DNA from: SAR202 cluster bacterium
GTDB lineage: Bacteria > Chloroflexota > Dehalococcoidia > Lucifugimonadales > OSU-TB39
Length of the DNA stretch: 64,000 nucleotides
Assembly: GCA_009392195.1 (NCBI GenBank)
Contig: VFGY01000037.1
Coordinates: forward strand, 228,593-292,592
Direction: 5' to 3'
In this document: one piece after another, positions 62,817-64,000 of the stretch
Layout: each line of letters starts with the position of its first letter
Numbering within the stretch: position 1 is the stretch's first letter
Notes under the pieces: model-generated
Seen by the model: the letters and a program-made list of their open reading frames with translations, nothing else
Told to the model about the DNA's origin: nothing
Databases searched by the model: none
Position numbers and translations under genes: made by a program

Positions 62817-63297
62817 AGCAATCTATCCTGGTAGTTTTGACCCAGTACATAACGGACATATTGATATTGCAAATAGAGCTTCAGAGTTATTTGAAAGAGT
62901 TGTTATCGCAGTCTATGATTCTCCTCCTAAAAATGTGTTGTTCTCCACCGAAAAAAGGGTAGCTATGATTCGCGATTGTATTAGTGATTTGCATAATGTT
63001 GAAGTTACTAGTTTTAGTAATTTAGCAACAGACTTTGCAAAGCAGGTAGGGGCAAAATTTATAGTAAGGGGATTGAGGGCTGGATATGATTTTGAATATG
63101 AATCAGAAATGTCTCTAATGTGGAGGAATTTGAACCCGGAAATAGACATTATATGTATGATGAGTTCACTTCAATACCAATTTGTTTATTCTAGCAGGAT
63201 AAAAGAAGTATTTAAATTAGGTGGGAAAGTAGACAGTCTAGTGCCAGAAAGAATTTCTGCAGAATTGAAAAAGGCGTATAAAAACAAGGAGTTGTAA
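62809..63297 (+). CDS. coaD: Phosphopantetheine adenylyltransferase
   Basis: A 162-residue hexameric nucleotidyltransferase making dephospho-CoA. AIYPGSFDPVHNGH at the N-terminus, the VRGLRAGYDFEYE loop, and YQFVYSSRIKEV are conserved. It overlaps rsmD (8 nt) and the following coiled-coil gene (1 nt, TAATG), so the three are translationally coupled. Confidence 0.95.
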   Translation: MVKAIYPGSFDPVHNGHIDIANRASELFERVVIAVYDSPPKNVLFSTEKRVAMIRDCISDLHNVEVTSFSNLATDFAKQVGAKFIVRGLRAGYDFEYESEMSLMWRNLNPEIDIICMMSSLQYQFVYSSRIKEVFKLGGKVDSLVPERISAELKKAYKNKEL

Positions 63298-63887
63298 TGA
63301 ATATTCATGAATTGCTATCGGATTTAAACGAATTATTAGGATCTACTAATAAAGTGCCTGGGATAAAAAATAAAGTGTTTGTTGATTATGAAAAGCTAAC
63401 AAATTTTTCCGCTAAAATGAAAACATCTATTGCGGATAATATTGAAGAAGCTGAAGAGATAGTTAAGCAAAAAGAAAGCATAATCAAACAGGCGCAACTT
63501 GAGTCTTCCAGAATCAAAAATATGACTGAATCTGAAGTTCAAGAATTGATGAATGCCGCAGAAATGCAAAAACAAGAATTGGTCCAAGAATCGGAAATTG
63601 TTAAATCAGCTCACCAGGAAGCAACTCGAATAAAAAATGAAATGCAGAATGAATGCGAAGAGATGAAAAGGATGGCTGAAATGGAAGCATCTTCTATGGT
63701 GGAGCAAGCAGAATTGTTTGCATCTGAAAGAAAAGAAGGTGCAAATCAATATGCTAAAGAAACCTTATTTGAACTAGAAGAGAGATTTTCCAAAATGTTA
63801 GGTCAAGTTAGGAAAGGCTTAGATTCATTATCTGAGATTAAAGAATTACAAGGCGAAGAAGGTCAAGGCTTAGATAAAGCAGCTTGA
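63297..63887 (+). CDS. Coiled-coil protein, DivIVA/AtpF-like composition
   Basis: A 196-residue charged protein. After a short N-terminal segment (MNIHELLSDLNELL), residues about 50-170 are a continuous coiled coil rich in Glu, Lys, Gln and Ala, without a TM helix. The composition resembles DivIVA-like or ATP-synthase-b-like proteins, but I see no decisive motif. AAGGAG in the coaD end serves as ribosome binding site and the start overlaps the coaD stop. The role is unknown. Confidence 0.7.
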   Translation: MNIHELLSDLNELLGSTNKVPGIKNKVFVDYEKLTNFSAKMKTSIADNIEEAEEIVKQKESIIKQAQLESSRIKNMTESEVQELMNAAEMQKQELVQESEIVKSAHQEATRIKNEMQNECEEMKRMAEMEASSMVEQAELFASERKEGANQYAKETLFELEERFSKMLGQVRKGLDSLSEIKELQGEEGQGLDKAA

Positions 63888-63937
63888 ACAATCTCAGGTT
63901 TTTCGCTTAAGTAGATAATTTATTGATATTAAGAAAA

Positions 63938-64000
63938 TTATACTTTTTGTTCTGATTGATCAGAAGCAGTAGTTTTGTCATCAGTCGCAGCAGCTTCTGT
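63938..64000 (-). CDS. C-terminal 20 codons of a gene running out of the window
   Basis: The minus strand has an open frame entering from the right edge and ending at TAA (63940-63938). The visible tail, EAAATDDKTTAS and DQSEQKV, is a low-complexity Ala/Thr/Asp stretch typical of disordered C-termini. Too little is seen to name it. Confidence 0.4.
   Translation of the reverse strand, partial: TEAAATDDKTTASDQSEQKV

Overview
The window is an ordinary chromosomal stretch of an A+T-rich bacterium. It has dense, short-spaced genes and no phage, transposase, CRISPR array, rRNA or tRNA that I could see. The gene set suggests a marine SAR202-like or Dehalococcoidia-like Chloroflexota. This rests on gene content only: a giant GT39-DUF2298 membrane protein, 1100-1200-residue FtsX-type permeases, the PspA/PspAA/PspAB/HtpX set, class I aldolase, a split transketolase, many CaiB, SDR, amidohydrolase and class III aminotransferase paralogues, a DadA-like oxidase and a sortase. 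No 16S gene is present, so the taxonomy is an inference.

Layout. 1-7.1 kb (minus): an edge-truncated GT39-DUF2298 protein, pyrE, nadD, obg, dnaA. 7.5-12.7 kb (minus): a G1P-dehydrogenase-like Fe-ADH, a TlpA-like thioredoxin, a CoA-transferase plus glutaryl-CoA dehydrogenase pair, and a sortase. 12.9-14.6 kb (minus): gatA and gatC. 14.8-17 kb (plus): a 14-kelch-motif protein. 17-19.6 kb (minus): pth, an rnhA-moaC fusion, moaA. 19.7-24.2 kb (minus): a central-carbon operon tktN-tktC-fbp-fba-rdgB. 24.3-26.9 kb: the Psp envelope-stress set as two convergent pairs. 26.9-31.5 kb: trpB, an FmdB zinc ribbon, a class III aminotransferase, and an active plus degenerate amidohydrolase pair. 31.6-34.6 kb: mazG, an inositol-phosphatase-like gene, and the SCO1664/DUF3090 pair. 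34.7-39.7 kb: phosphonoacetate hydrolase, divergent larB and larE, an SDR and a second class III aminotransferase. 39.7-51.4 kb (minus): a probable operon of an unknown 661-residue protein, two giant FtsX permeases, an ABC ATPase with an AbrB-like tail, an SDR and a crotonase. 51.7-60.5 kb (plus): pheS, pheT, moeA, a small hypothetical, ilvE, a PAP2-like membrane protein, dadA. 60.5-64 kb: lysS (minus), rsmD-coaD-coiled-coil protein (plus), and the tail of a further minus-strand gene.

How it works together. Much of the window is housekeeping: tRNA charging, NAD and CoA synthesis, DNA replication initiation, Moco synthesis, nucleotide-pool cleaning. The tkt-fbp-fba operon indicates gluconeogenic and pentose-phosphate flux. 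The accessory genes point to scavenging of organic acids, D-amino acids and phosphonoacetate, which fits an oligotrophic heterotroph.

Most interesting items: three genes (fbp, tktN, larB) whose conserved N-termini run upstream of any AUG/GUG/UUG to an in-frame AUC or AUA behind a good ribosome binding site; the RNase HI-MoaC fusion with a ribosome binding site at the junction; the AbrB-like tail on an ABC ATPase; the coupled active/dead amidohydrolase pair; the unrecognised 661-residue protein beside the giant permeases; and several perfect inverted repeats at divergent promoters, above all at pspA.
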